In this document: piece after piece, positions 18,633 to 27,189 of the stretch
How the letters are laid out: each line of letters starts with the position of its first letter
How positions within the stretch are numbered: position 1 is the first letter of the stretch
Assembly: GCA_964517135.1 (NCBI GenBank)
Contig: CAZFBA010000013.1
Location: 31,490-95,489, forward strand
Length of the DNA: 64,000 nucleotides
Source: CAZFBA01 sp964517135
GTDB lineage: Bacteria; Cyanobacteriota; Vampirovibrionia; JBFMGH01
Direction of reading: 5' to 3'
Program-made: the position numbers and the translations under genes
Notes under the pieces: model-generated
Seen by the model: only the letters and a program-made list of their open reading frames with translations
What the model was told of the DNA's origin: nothing
Databases searched by the model: none

Positions 18633-18792
18633 AACTTACACAGACATTGATACTAAATGATTTTAAAATAATAGCTCTGCTGACAAACTTCTTAATTCTT
18701 AATCATTTATAGAAATAGCACTTTACAATTTTTGCTTTTGAATTCATAATTTAATTAGTTAAAACACATTATCAAAATAAAGGATCAGTTTA

Positions 18793-19095
18793 ATGTTATC
18801 AAACCAAGACTACGAAGTAATTTATTTAGAATGCGCTGATTGCGGATCAGAATTCGAATTTTCATCTGAAGAACAAGAATTCTACGAGTCAAAAAGGTTC
18901 TCCCAGCCTAAAAGATGTCCATCCTGTAGAGAAGCAAGAAGGAATGTGAGAAGCAACCGTGGTGGCGGTGGTGGTGGCCACAGAAAGCCCAGATATACTG
19001 TAATATGCAGTGATTGCGGTTGTGAAACTACTGTACCGTTTGAGCCAGCAGGTGATAGACCGGTTTATTGCTCTGACTGTTATAAAAACAAATAA
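18793..19095 (+). CDS. Zinc-ribbon protein with two CxxC...CxxC motifs
   Basis: The 100-residue protein carries two cysteine quartets. The first is CADC...CPSC (spanning about residues 16-47) and the second is CSDC...CSDC (about 75-97), separated by a Gly-rich linker (GGGGGG). It resembles the small CxxC-x17-CxxC zinc-ribbon family found in several bacterial phyla, of unknown function, probably binding zinc and perhaps nucleic acid. AAAGGAT lies upstream of the ATG. A 39-residue basic protein gene follows within 14 bases, so the two are probably co-expressed. Confidence 0.85.
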   Translation: MLSNQDYEVIYLECADCGSEFEFSSEEQEFYESKRFSQPKRCPSCREARRNVRSNRGGGGGGHRKPRYTVICSDCGCETTVPFEPAGDRPVYCSDCYKNK

Positions 19096-19108
19096 TAAAG
19101 GAGAAAGC

Positions 19109-19228
19109 TTGGCCAAAAATAATCAGAAAAAAGAAAAAGCTGCGCGCAACAAGCAATACGCTGATAAATATAGAAAACGCAAAGCTTCTTCTAGAGATTT
19201 CAAAAAGAACCGTGACAACGATCGCTAA
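19109..19228 (+). CDS. Very small basic protein, TTG start
   Basis: This 39-residue frame starts with TTG, preceded by AAAGGAGAAAGC, an excellent ribosome binding site. The product is made almost only of Lys, Arg, Asn, Gln, Ala and Asp (for example KKEKAARNKQYADKYRKRK) and should be a disordered polycation able to bind RNA or DNA. The frame is open further upstream, but that part overlaps the zinc-ribbon gene and is not credible. It is probably cotranscribed with the zinc-ribbon gene. I know no named homologue. Confidence 0.65.
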   Translation: MAKNNQKKEKAARNKQYADKYRKRKASSRDFKKNRDNDR

Positions 19229-19272
19229 TTATTAGAATATAAATCTCATATTCAAGTAATTTGTTTAAGGTC

Positions 19273-19327
19273 AACCACTGTATAAATGTATTTTTTATAA
19301 ATTATACAAATACAATGGTTACTTTTT
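19273..19327 (+). terminator. Probable terminator after the small basic protein gene
   Basis: AACCACTGTAT and ATACAATGGTT form an imperfect stem with an A+T-rich interior, followed by ACTTTTTG. It is a weak but well-placed terminator. Confidence 0.5.
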
Positions 19328-19373
19328 GTATGGCTTTTTTAAAATCAATACTGAAAGATTTGTAGAAAATTCC

Positions 19374-19649
19374 ATGGATAATTGGAAAGTATACCTTGTT
19401 GAATGTTGTGATGGCTCATACTATTGTGGTATCACAAATAAGCAGATTCAAGATAGAGTAAAGGCTCACAACAACGGCACAGGCAGTAAATATACACGGG
19501 GAAGAAGACCAGTAAAACTATTTAACAGTATTAATGGCCTTTCACGCAGCGATGCAGCAAGACTGGAATACCGTATTAAAAAACTTCCTAAAGACAAAAA
19601 ACTTGAACTGTTTGCTTTTCCTGATCAGACAAAAGCTAATCTTCTCTAA
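19374..19649 (+). CDS. GIY-YIG nuclease-domain protein (UPF0213/YhbQ type)
   Basis: The 91-residue protein is a stand-alone GIY-YIG domain: VYLVECCDGSYYCGIT supplies the two aromatic-Ile-type motifs in degenerate form (VYLVE/YYCGI), followed by the conserved Arg (DRVKAHNNG), KYTRGRRPVKL and a Glu in AARLEYRIKKL. The start at 19374 (MDNWK) suits the family, whose members begin directly at the first strand; the longer frame from 19326 lacks support. Related proteins have weak or unknown nuclease activity and are thought to be involved in DNA repair. Its end overlaps the converging prepilin gene by 14 bases. Confidence 0.85.
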   Translation: MDNWKVYLVECCDGSYYCGITNKQIQDRVKAHNNGTGSKYTRGRRPVKLFNSINGLSRSDAARLEYRIKKLPKDKKLELFAFPDQTKANLL

Positions 19650-20118
19650 CTGCACCTGTTAAAGGTTTTACATAAAGCGTTTTAGATGTTACACAATTAC
19701 CATTGTTATCAGTATAACAGATAACAATCTTGCCATTGGCATTTGTAAATGTTGTTGCATCATCACCATAGGTTGACCCCATCGGAGAACCCTTAAAGTC
19801 AAATACAATTGTCGCCAGCCCTGAATTACTGGTATCATATTTGACTCCATCGCTGAACTGAAAGGAATTTAACTCTTCACTCGTGTCTTCTCTCTCAACA
19901 GTGACAGAAGATGAAGAAAATATAACCTGTACATCAACTGACTTAGAACGTGCATGGTTTTGAGCTTCCTGCAAAATTTGCCCCACTGCTATAGCATCAT
20001 TTTTTAACTTTGTTTTTGCAAAAAACTGCATCAGCGGAACAGATGCTATGCCTGCTATAACACCAATAATTACAACTGTTACCAATAATTCAGTTAATGT
20101 AAAACCTCTTTGTTTCAT
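19636..20118 (-). CDS. GspH/FimT-like prepilin
   Basis: The 160-residue protein begins MKQRG followed by FTLTELLVTVVIIGVIAG, a classic type IV prepilin N-terminus (Phe1, Glu5), and continues with a helix and a beta-rich C-terminal domain. Size and the phrase LQEAQNHARSKSVDVQVIF resemble GspH/FimT minor pseudopilins. It is a single gene, transcribed away from family A repeat copy 2, which lies only about 30 bases upstream of its start and may hold its promoter. It could belong to the same pilus as the prepilins near 5 kb. Confidence 0.85.
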   Translation of the reverse strand: MKQRGFTLTELLVTVVIIGVIAGIASVPLMQFFAKTKLKNDAIAVGQILQEAQNHARSKSVDVQVIFSSSSVTVEREDTSEELNSFQFSDGVKYDTSNSGLATIVFDFKGSPMGSTYGDDATTFTNANGKIVICYTDNNGNCVTSKTLYVKPLTGAVRED

Positions 20119-20146
20119 TTTATACCTTTATACTTCCTTTCCCTTA

Positions 20147-20386
20147 ATAAGACTAATGCATAAACATAACAATCGATTTTATTTTTTCGATTTTCAAAAA
20201 TTTTAAAAGTGAAGATATGGGTTGAACGAGCAGACAACTACTTGCTAAGAAAGATCACAAGAAATCACTCAAGGCCCCGGGGGATAGCCGCTTTGCAGGC
20301 GAAAGGGGGCAGCGCACCCTTTATGGGGTCAGGTGCCAGTCATGGCACGGGTTTTGAAAATCGAAAAATTTTTAAGTTTTGCACTG
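20147..20386 (+). repeat. Dispersed repeat family A, copy 2 (different core)
   Basis: The left 80 bases (TAAGACTAATGCATAA... to GGGTTGAACGAGCAG) and the right 40 bases (GGGTTTTGAAAATCGAAAAA...) match copies 1 and 3, including the inverted repeats. The core, however, is an unrelated G+C-rich stretch of about 115 bases with its own hairpins (for example GGTGCC...GGCAC). The element is 240 bases long instead of 176. It lies at the boundary between host genes and the phage block, 165 bases from the end of the terminase gene. Confidence 0.8.
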
Positions 20387-20551
20387 GTCTTTAATACATT
20401 ATAACTGATTTTTGATTTTAGGAAAATACATTGTAATAAATTTGAATCTTAAAAAACAAAAAATGTTATATTTTAACTATTATTACCGGTAACTTTTAGT
20501 AAAAATGGGTTTACTTATCGAAAAAAGGCCCGACATAAAGGTATTAAATAA

Positions 20552-22072
20552 TTAATACCCTGTAACGATATTATCTGACAGGTATTTTTTAGGTGACCTG
20601 CCTTTTCGTTTTTTTCTACGGCCTGTATGAGCATCAAAATATTGCCAGGCAGTGTATCTGATACAATCCATAACATCTTCATAGGGGTGTTCCTGCACTG
20701 GTGAAGTTTCCAGTCCGGGAGCTGCTGGTTTTTTTCTCCTGTAGGAACCTGAAAAGGCTTCAAGTGTTCGAGGGCATTTTTTGCTGATAAGCAATGCAGC
20801 TTCAGGAGCAAAGTCTTTACATATCAGACGGCTTGAGACAAGATTAATACCCTCTTCTATTCTTACATAGTTATAAAGAGGTGTAACACCGAATGAAATT
20901 AACCAGTCTATATCTGTTTTTCCTGTGTGCGAAGATCGCTGTTTACCCGCAATATCGCATATATCCTTGAAGCTGAATTCTGAATAGTTTTCTTTGCAAT
21001 ATTTAAGAACCTGAGGTATAAACTCAGAGATAGTAGGCTTAAGATCATCAGGAGGTACAATTTCGTCAATTATTTGCCATTTGCCATTTTCATCAATTTG
21101 AGAAAATACAACAGCAGGGTTCAGGCCGAAATCCCAGGCTCTTATAATTGGCAAACTTTTATTCACTTCAATTGAGTCTCTTACGTGTATTGAATAGTTG
21201 AAATCCTTGTATACTCGTCCTTCAACTGATAATAAATAATTAATATCTAGTTCACGGGCTATTTCATCTGTTGTGCGACGTTTTTTTTGTTCTTCATACC
21301 AGCTTTCAGATTTCAGAGGGTGCTGTGACCAGTGTATAGTTTGAATATTGATCTCAGAATTAAAGCGCAGGTCAGCAAATTTATTAAACCGCCCAAAGGG
21401 TGTAGAAACTGCTATACGGCAGGTTGAAGAGTCTCCTGCAGCACTCCAGGCCTGTTCATCATAGGGCCAGAAAGCAAATTCATCAAACAATATTGCGCTG
21501 TAACGGCCAGATCTTGAAAATTCAGGGTTAGAACTTTCTCCTGTAATAGTATTATGGTTTTCAGCATTAATAATTTTCAGCAGGGGTAAATGTTTTTTTC
21601 TATCAAAACCTTCAGGCAACAACCAGAAAGGCTGAAGACAAATATTGTATCGCAACTTTCCAAATAGTGTTGAAATATCGCCTTTTATGTCTACGTTATC
21701 TTTTTTCTTGGAGCCCATATGAAAGTTATAACCATTGAAAAATTGCCAGTACCACTGAAATACATAAATCATACACCATGTTACACCCATATCTCTAGAC
21801 TTTTCAACGAGAAGATCTTTTGATTCGTTTATAGAAAAGACAGTATTGCGAATCAAATTTTCCTGAAAGCTGTATGCAACAAAAGGAACATTTTTCATTG
21901 TTCCTGGCCTGGGGTCATAGGTGAAACAAAAGTTATTTATCCAGTATAAAATGTCGTTTTGACACATTTTTCTGACTTCTAAAATAGCTTTTTCGCTTTT
22001 TTGAGTTGTTGTTATAAGATTGTGACGCTTTTTGATTGTATCAATAGCATCCTGACTGCTTCTGATAATCAT
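20552..22072 (-). CDS. terL: Phage terminase large subunit
   Basis: This 506-residue protein has an ATPase domain with a Walker A-like loop EKSRDMGVTW (about 90-99), Walker B ILFDEFA (194-200) and the coupling motif STPFG (223-227). A nuclease domain follows, whose first catalytic Asp is D314 in RAWDFG, with a later DICDIAG. It packages DNA into the prohead through the portal. The start at 22072 is preceded by CAGGAGC. It sits alone at the left edge of the phage block, separated from the portal by 14 kb, which is unusual because terL normally lies just before the portal gene. Confidence 0.92.
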   Translation of the reverse strand: MIIRSSQDAIDTIKKRHNLITTTQKSEKAILEVRKMCQNDILYWINNFCFTYDPRPGTMKNVPFVAYSFQENLIRNTVFSINESKDLLVEKSRDMGVTWCMIYVFQWYWQFFNGYNFHMGSKKKDNVDIKGDISTLFGKLRYNICLQPFWLLPEGFDRKKHLPLLKIINAENHNTITGESSNPEFSRSGRYSAILFDEFAFWPYDEQAWSAAGDSSTCRIAVSTPFGRFNKFADLRFNSEINIQTIHWSQHPLKSESWYEEQKKRRTTDEIARELDINYLLSVEGRVYKDFNYSIHVRDSIEVNKSLPIIRAWDFGLNPAVVFSQIDENGKWQIIDEIVPPDDLKPTISEFIPQVLKYCKENYSEFSFKDICDIAGKQRSSHTGKTDIDWLISFGVTPLYNYVRIEEGINLVSSRLICKDFAPEAALLISKKCPRTLEAFSGSYRRKKPAAPGLETSPVQEHPYEDVMDCIRYTAWQYFDAHTGRRKKRKGRSPKKYLSDNIVTGY

Positions 22073-22306
22073 TATCCAGCTCCTGTTTATAATTCTAATG
22101 TTTGATATCTGAAAATACAGGTTTCAGATAGCCTGTTAAGAAACAATTGATTTGAATACTTTTATAATCAAGTGATATGCTTGTTTTACAAAACCTTTAA
22201 ACCTTCTTGATTTATCATGTTAAATTTGATTTACATTTTAAAAAAACGTCTTCATTTATAGAGGTTTTTTGTCGAAAACAAAAATAACCAGAGGGATTGA
22301 ATTTTT

Positions 22307-23344
22307 ATGAGATGTAAAGATAAAAAAGGCTCTGCAATAGTGGAATATGTCATACCTGCTGCTGTAATAGGCATGGCAGTGGGCATTTGCATGTATATGA
22401 TTTTTTATGGTGGTGAACTGAAAAGCTTTATTGCAGCAAGCGGTAATATGAGCTTGTCCGAAAGCGGAGAAAAGGCTAGTATTGGTCCAGAAACGCAAGA
22501 TTTGTCTATACCGGTTAATGTTTCCGGGGGCTCACTTGGCGGTACACCTGATAAACCTGTCAAGCAATGTGATGAAAATGGCTGTGTGATAGATTTTGGT
22601 ACTTTTACCCTCCAGAATTTGCCAGAAAATTTCAATGAATTTGTCCAGACCTCAGGCGGTTCAGGTGCTTCAGATCTTATTTCAGACTTGCTGATGCAGC
22701 TTGCCAGTCATCTTGAGTCTGAAAATCAACCGGCAGAGGCTAATTTGCTTAAACAAATGGCTACAACAGGTCATAATATGGCCGCCATAGAAAGAGAGTT
22801 TGAAACCCTTATTAATAGCTGCAACGGAAATCAAGAATGCATTTTTGCCCTGTTTGATCAACCTTTTCCGAAGCCTGCTGATTTTAACGAAACTTATTAT
22901 GCATTTCCGGCAGGTATGACTTATAAAGATGCACTCTATAGCGTAGCCATGGGCGAGTATCAATTTATTAAGTCCTATAATTACGACTTATACAGAGAAT
23001 GTATAGATAATAACCTTCTTAGCGCAGTTTTTATCGATCAGCTTGATCAGGTTAAAGCCAGTAATAATATTCCTGACGATATTAAAGGTATTGTTCAAGA
23101 ACTTACCTGGAATATCGGGATGATAGGAGAAGAATTTCAAAACAATGTAAGCATTATAGCTGTTCATAACAACAATGAGATACATGACCCGATGACTGGC
23201 ACCGTTGGCAAATATCTTGCACCTGATGATGCTGACCCTTACCAGTTTTTTCTTGACTATCAGGCCAGCAGCATAACAGATTTTGATTCAGCATTAATAT
23301 GTGCTGCTGGCTATAATGAAGATACCGGCAAGAGCTGTCATTAA
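22307..23344 (+). CDS. Large pilin-like, cysteine-rich surface protein (paralogue 1)
   Basis: The 345-residue protein starts MRCKDKKG followed by SAIVEYVIPAAVIGMAVG, a basic leader plus an E-Y-containing hydrophobic helix like Flp/TadE-type pilins. The rest (about 60-345) would be extracellular and resembles the protein at 34803-35894 throughout. Shared features are a C-x4-C pair before DFG, SGxSG, GHNxAAIERE, a second Cys pair near 165-175 and an identical SALICAAG near the C-terminal Cys pair. The six shared cysteines suggest disulfides. It is on the plus strand between terL and the symporter. AGAGGGA precedes the ATG. The function is unknown. Confidence 0.85.
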   Translation: MRCKDKKGSAIVEYVIPAAVIGMAVGICMYMIFYGGELKSFIAASGNMSLSESGEKASIGPETQDLSIPVNVSGGSLGGTPDKPVKQCDENGCVIDFGTFTLQNLPENFNEFVQTSGGSGASDLISDLLMQLASHLESENQPAEANLLKQMATTGHNMAAIEREFETLINSCNGNQECIFALFDQPFPKPADFNETYYAFPAGMTYKDALYSVAMGEYQFIKSYNYDLYRECIDNNLLSAVFIDQLDQVKASNNIPDDIKGIVQELTWNIGMIGEEFQNNVSIIAVHNNNEIHDPMTGTVGKYLAPDDADPYQFFLDYQASSITDFDSALICAAGYNEDTGKSCH

Positions 23345-23358
23345 TATTCAGTAAAAAC

Positions 23359-24915
23359 CTATTTTCCTGGATGGTTATCCTGATCAGGTGTTTCGTTTAT
23401 TTGTGTATTTGTTTCTTCATGCTCCTGTTCACACTCTCCCGGGCATGGAGCATCTATTTCATGATCCAGAACAACTTCATTGCCTGCCCCACGGGTCAAA
23501 TATGCCAGTATACAGACAGAAGTGATAAGTATAAAGCCTGCAATAAACCACGCAGGGTCCTGATGTTCTTTATATTTCTCGTTTATTTCATTGAAATAAA
23601 CTATTACTACACTTAAACCAGCCAGAGGCAACAGGTATTTCCAGAGATTGTAAAACCAGCATACCTGTCTGTGACGGGTTTTTCTTGACATAACAAACAA
23701 TACAAAAAGTGCCATACAAAAACCGCAAATAGGTAAAAGATTATCAGCTACTAGAAAGTCTGCTAATTCAAAAAATGTCTTGCCAAAAAAGATTTTACTG
23801 CTGAAAAAACTGTTTCCACCAAACGACAGCGCTGATGGTATTGCCAGTAAACCGGCAGTAATTCCTACAAAAATTGTCCCTTTTACCCTGCTGGCAATGT
23901 TATTGTCAACTATATGAGAGACAACAGGTTCTATGATAGATATAACAGAAGTCAGTGCAGCTACAAACAACATCAGGAAAAATAGAGCACCAAGAGCAGG
24001 CCCTAGTATACTACCAAACTTGGCAAAAGCAACAGGCAGAGTTATAAATGTTAAACCAGGCCCTTGTTCAGGACTAAGGCCAAAGGTGAACAACACAGGG
24101 AATATTGCTATACTGGCTAATAAGGCTACTGCTACAAGCATTACTGCTACAATAGAGCCTGTTTTAATAAGGTCTTCTCTTTGAGAAAGATAACTTCCAT
24201 ATGTCAATATGGCGCCCATACCCACGCTTAAGCTAAAGAATGCCTGTCCAACAGCAGCAAGAACAGTATTAGGAGTAACCTGACTGAAATCAGGGTAGAA
24301 AATAAATGTGAGACCAGCTTTACATCCATCACACATCAGGGCATTGCCCACGAGTATAAGCAACATTACAAATAACCCCGGTATGAAGACTTTGTTGAAA
24401 GCTTCAATGCCTGATTTAATACCCCTTATAATAATTCCACAGCCACATCCTATGAATAGCCATGTCCATAAAACCTGATTCCAGGGGTTAGCAGTAAATT
24501 GTTCAAACATAGTTACTGCTGTTTCTTTTTCAAGCACTACCTGACCCAGCTTAAAGGCCTCAAATATATAGGCAATAGTCCATCCGCCAATGACACTGTA
24601 GTATGAAATCAATATAAAAGCTGCTATGATACCCAGCCAGCCTATTACCTGCCAGTATTTACCGGCTTTACCTGCCAGCCTTTTAAATGCCATCACAGGT
24701 GATCGCTGGCTTGCTCTGCCTATAGAAAGCTCTGCTACCATAATTGGCAGTGCTATAAAAAACAGGCAAACAATGTATATTAAAACAAAGGCCCCACCAC
24801 CGTTTTCACCTGCAACGTACGGGAACCGCCAGATGTTGCCAAGCCCAATTGCTGAACCAGCTGTTGCAAGTATAAATACAAGTTTATTACTCCATTCAGC
24901 TCTGTTTTGACTCAT
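23359..24915 (-). CDS. Sodium-dependent symporter of the neurotransmitter:sodium symporter (LeuT-fold) family
   Basis: The protein (518 residues from the chosen start) has about 12 membrane helices and the family signature in TM1 (GSAIGLGNIWRFPY followed by AGENGGGAF), which contributes to the sodium and substrate sites of LeuT-like carriers. Bacterial members usually import amino acids. I placed the start at 24915 (MSQNRAEWSNK) because GGGGCAGGTG precedes it; an upstream ATG at 24951 lacks support. The C-terminal 50 residues are acidic and cytoplasmic. A host-type gene between terL and the lysis genes is odd. The palindrome at 25033 lies about 118 bases upstream. Confidence 0.95.
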   Translation of the reverse strand: MSQNRAEWSNKLVFILATAGSAIGLGNIWRFPYVAGENGGGAFVLIYIVCLFFIALPIMVAELSIGRASQRSPVMAFKRLAGKAGKYWQVIGWLGIIAAFILISYYSVIGGWTIAYIFEAFKLGQVVLEKETAVTMFEQFTANPWNQVLWTWLFIGCGCGIIIRGIKSGIEAFNKVFIPGLFVMLLILVGNALMCDGCKAGLTFIFYPDFSQVTPNTVLAAVGQAFFSLSVGMGAILTYGSYLSQREDLIKTGSIVAVMLVAVALLASIAIFPVLFTFGLSPEQGPGLTFITLPVAFAKFGSILGPALGALFFLMLFVAALTSVISIIEPVVSHIVDNNIASRVKGTIFVGITAGLLAIPSALSFGGNSFFSSKIFFGKTFFELADFLVADNLLPICGFCMALFVLFVMSRKTRHRQVCWFYNLWKYLLPLAGLSVVIVYFNEINEKYKEHQDPAWFIAGFILITSVCILAYLTRGAGNEVVLDHEIDAPCPGECEQEHEETNTQINETPDQDNHPGK

Positions 24916-25032
24916 TTTACACCTGCCCCTAATAAAATCTCCGACTGTCATTCTCTATCATAAAGCATCAATTTCAAATGTAAACAGTTAAAAGGTCTTG
25001 GTTTTGTGGGGTATGCGGTAAAAATGCAAAAT

Positions 25033-25046
25033 AATACATATGTATT
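25033..25046. promoter_or_regulatory. Palindrome AATACATATGTATT, copy 2
   Basis: Perfect 14-bp palindrome in the promoter region of the symporter gene, identical to the sites at 18258 and 54573. It is probably an operator. Confidence 0.55.
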
Positions 25047-25107
25047 GGTATAACCAAAGCCCGCAGGCAGGGATTACTCCACTGCCTGCATTCCTTATCT
25101 TTTAATA

Positions 25108-25428
25108 TCAGTAACTTTCAATCTCATTAATAGTTCTCATAACAAGATTTGAAAAATTTTTCAGAAAGATTAAACCTTCATCGTAGCTTTTATTGTTTTC
25201 AAAAGAAGGTGTCAGGTAAGTTTTAAACTTCAATTCAAACATATAAGCTTTCATTTCATCCAGAAGGGCTTCCATTTGCTTAATTAACGGAACTTCATGT
25301 TCTGTAGTTGCCTGGTTGTTTATAAATGGGGCAATTTGATCTTTTAAAGTTTTTGTTGCTTCTTCTTTAGCAGATGTTACAAGCCCTTTTGCGACACTTT
25401 TGAAGAGTTCTTTGAACAGTTTCTTCAT
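25108..25428 (-). CDS. Small helical protein at the end of the lysis cassette
   Basis: This 106-residue product begins MKKLFKELFKSVAKG; the ATG at 25428 has AAAGGAG six bases before it, whereas the longer frame to 25509 overlaps the endolysin gene. The sequence is helical and amphipathic without a clear membrane helix. Basic and hydrophobic residues dominate the first 20 positions. I do not recognise a family. It follows the endolysin by 13 bases and so belongs to the same transcript. It could be a lysis accessory or minor virion protein. Confidence 0.65.
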   Translation of the reverse strand: MKKLFKELFKSVAKGLVTSAKEEATKTLKDQIAPFINNQATTEHEVPLIKQMEALLDEMKAYMFELKFKTYLTPSFENNKSYDEGLIFLKNFSNLVMRTINEIESY

Positions 25429-25441
25429 AACGGTCTCCTTT

Positions 25442-26038
25442 TTACCACTGATGATTAAATGCATTATCAAGGTATTTAAATACTGTGTAGGCCCCGGGTC
25501 TCCTGTCAATAGTATTTACACTCCGCCTGAAACCCTTTTTATCTAGATAAGTTCCACGTATTCTCATATTCATATGGTTTTTATCCAGCATATTTGCAAC
25601 ATAAGGTGAACGCCAGCAAGACCCATAAGCGGTACCATTGTAAAGTTCAAACGCCCTCATTAGTATTTCCTGATGTTTTCTGGCATTCATATCTTTAGTC
25701 AGGTATTTCTTACCGTCATACTTGAGTTTAGCCTGAACAAAACAACCAGACAGAATCACAGCAACGAATATATTATCCTGACCATGCTCTGTAAACTTTT
25801 CAACAAGGTCTTTAGTAAGATCAGTATAGTCAGTAAGAAGCTGCTGGATTCTTTTTTTAGACAATGGAGGGTCAAATTGCATTGGGCCACCGGGCCCGGG
25901 TGTTTTTATCCTGAAAGCATTCTCTCTATAATGAAGGGCAGCAAGAAAATGTGGCGGTACATTTGTTATTTCTGCTGCCCTGCGATAGAGTTTGTAGAGT
26001 TTCTTATAACGGGAATAAAAGTAGTTGCTGTTAAACAT
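25442..26038 (-). CDS. Probable phage endolysin (lytic transglycosylase/lysozyme-like)
   Basis: The 198-residue protein contains VPPHFLAALHYREN (about 22-35), whose Glu sits where SLT/goose-type lysozymes place the catalytic acid, and KTPGPGGPMQFDP shortly after, typical of the substrate-binding loop of peptidoglycan-cleaving enzymes. No signal peptide is present, consistent with release through a holin. AAAGGTG precedes the ATG at 26038; the frame also extends to 26065. It lies directly after a holin-like gene. The position and the E-x-N/G-x-M-Q-F pattern support the call, though the exact enzyme class is open. Confidence 0.75.
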   Translation of the reverse strand: MFNSNYFYSRYKKLYKLYRRAAEITNVPPHFLAALHYRENAFRIKTPGPGGPMQFDPPLSKKRIQQLLTDYTDLTKDLVEKFTEHGQDNIFVAVILSGCFVQAKLKYDGKKYLTKDMNARKHQEILMRAFELYNGTAYGSCWRSPYVANMLDKNHMNMRIRGTYLDKKGFRRSVNTIDRRPGAYTVFKYLDNAFNHQW

Positions 26039-26042
26039 ATTG

Positions 26043-26312
26043 CTACACCTTTGAAATCTTTTCATTGATCTTGTGACATATCTCCAGCACTCTTTCTATT
26101 GCACTGGTATTGTAAGTTATAGCGTTTGTGTTTTCTTTAATAATTTCCAGAGTAATAATCTTGTCATTTCGTTCTTCAACTGTTCTTTCTTTTTCGTCTT
26201 TAAGCCGTTCTGTGCTGTCAGATCGATACCAGTAAATAACTATTAAAGCCAGAACCACTGATACACCAGAATTTAGAACAGTTTCAAACATTTCAGGAGT
26301 TAGTAATTCCAT
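26043..26312 (-). CDS. Holin-like protein (single membrane helix)
   Basis: The 89-residue protein has a periplasmic N-terminus, one hydrophobic helix (about 13-30, SGVSVVLALIVIYWYR) and a highly charged cytoplasmic coiled tail, the layout of BhlA/UviB-type phage holins. Such proteins assemble in the inner membrane to release the endolysin at lysis. AAGGAG lies before the ATG. The gene is followed four bases later by the endolysin. An antiholin role cannot be excluded. Confidence 0.8.
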   Translation of the reverse strand: MELLTPEMFETVLNSGVSVVLALIVIYWYRSDSTERLKDEKERTVEERNDKIITLEIIKENTNAITYNTSAIERVLEICHKINEKISKV

Positions 26313-26329
26313 CTTTGTCTCCTTCTATC

Positions 26330-26518
26330 CTATAGTTTTTCCCAGCGTTGCGGAAAAATACAGCCTTTTTTAATGATCAAAACTTCAGAATTAAATTGAT
26401 CACCAATAAAAACCGGGTTAGAATTTTTTTCTGTCAGCCTGTCTGTTATTACAAGCAAGCTTATAACCATTATGACTGTCAGATATATTTTTATCACTGA
26501 CTTAAAATTAATCATCAT
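26330..26518 (-). CDS. Small membrane protein of the lysis cassette
   Basis: This 62-residue protein has one N-terminal membrane helix (about 7-25) followed by a short polar domain with one cysteine near the C-terminus (KKGCIFPQ). AAAGGA lies before the tandem ATGs. Its place immediately upstream of the holin suggests a lysis role, for example spanin-like or antiholin, but no lipobox or coiled coil proves it. Confidence 0.5.
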   Translation of the reverse strand: MMINFKSVIKIYLTVIMVISLLVITDRLTEKNSNPVFIGDQFNSEVLIIKKGCIFPQRWEKL

Positions 26519-26831
26519 TTTTGCAATCCTTTATTTTAGTGACAAAACAGAATTTATTTGTTTATTATTCTTATATAACAGGCATTTAAACTGTGAATTA
26601 AACAAAAGTCTTGCCTGTATGAATTGCATAATATCCCCTTACTGTTATTGTTTTGAGTTTTTTAATACGCTTTAAAAAAGTATAGAAGCAATTGCCTTAA
26701 AATTATTTCCAATTCGCCTGATTCATAGAGGTACACAAGGTAGATGATCTTAAAAAATGTTAATATGCATAGGGTACATAGTACAATTTTTATAAGAGAT
26801 GCAATATCAAGGCTTTTTGATATCATAGTTT
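26519..26831. other. Intergenic gap within the phage block
   Basis: About 310 A+T-rich bases separate the lysis genes from the tail genes on the minus strand. I see no open frame with a ribosome binding site and no clear terminator. A lysis-gene promoter could lie here. Confidence 0.4.
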
Positions 26832-27176
26832 CTACTCATCTCTTTTGTTCTGGTCATTTAGAAGATCAATACCGGTTGTACCAAACTTATCTATTTCTTG
26901 CTGGCTAACAGGAAATGCTTCATCCTGTATTTTTGCAGCACTTGCAGTAAGATAGCTTAAGAATTCTCCCAGAGTTGAGTCTCTTCCCATTACAGTAATC
27001 TCAATGTTAAAGAGTTCATAGTATTTTTCTCCCTGTATAGAAATTCTATAATCTGTTAATTCTATGCTGGATCCATCATCCAGATTTACATTCACGCTGT
27101 AAAGTGCTTCTATCTTTTTTTGTTCAGGGTTCATATTGAGCCATTTAATGCTATAAAGCTTTTCATAAGTACCCAT
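26832..27176 (-). CDS. Phage tail-region protein of unknown function
   Basis: The 114-residue protein is mostly beta-strand with a C-terminal helix and starts after a perfect AGGAGGT. It has no membrane segment. It lies 13 bases after the fibre-tip-like gene and is the last of the run of tail genes. I do not recognise a family; a fibre chaperone or minor tail protein would fit the position. Confidence 0.6.
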   Translation of the reverse strand: MGTYEKLYSIKWLNMNPEQKKIEALYSVNVNLDDGSSIELTDYRISIQGEKYYELFNIEITVMGRDSTLGEFLSYLTASAAKIQDEAFPVSQQEIDKFGTTGIDLLNDQNKRDE

Positions 27177-27189
27177 GAGCTATAACCTC

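Noticed and set aside
20209..20394. Plus-strand 61-codon frame inside family A copy 2
   Set aside because: It lies wholly within the inverted-repeat element and has no support as a protein.
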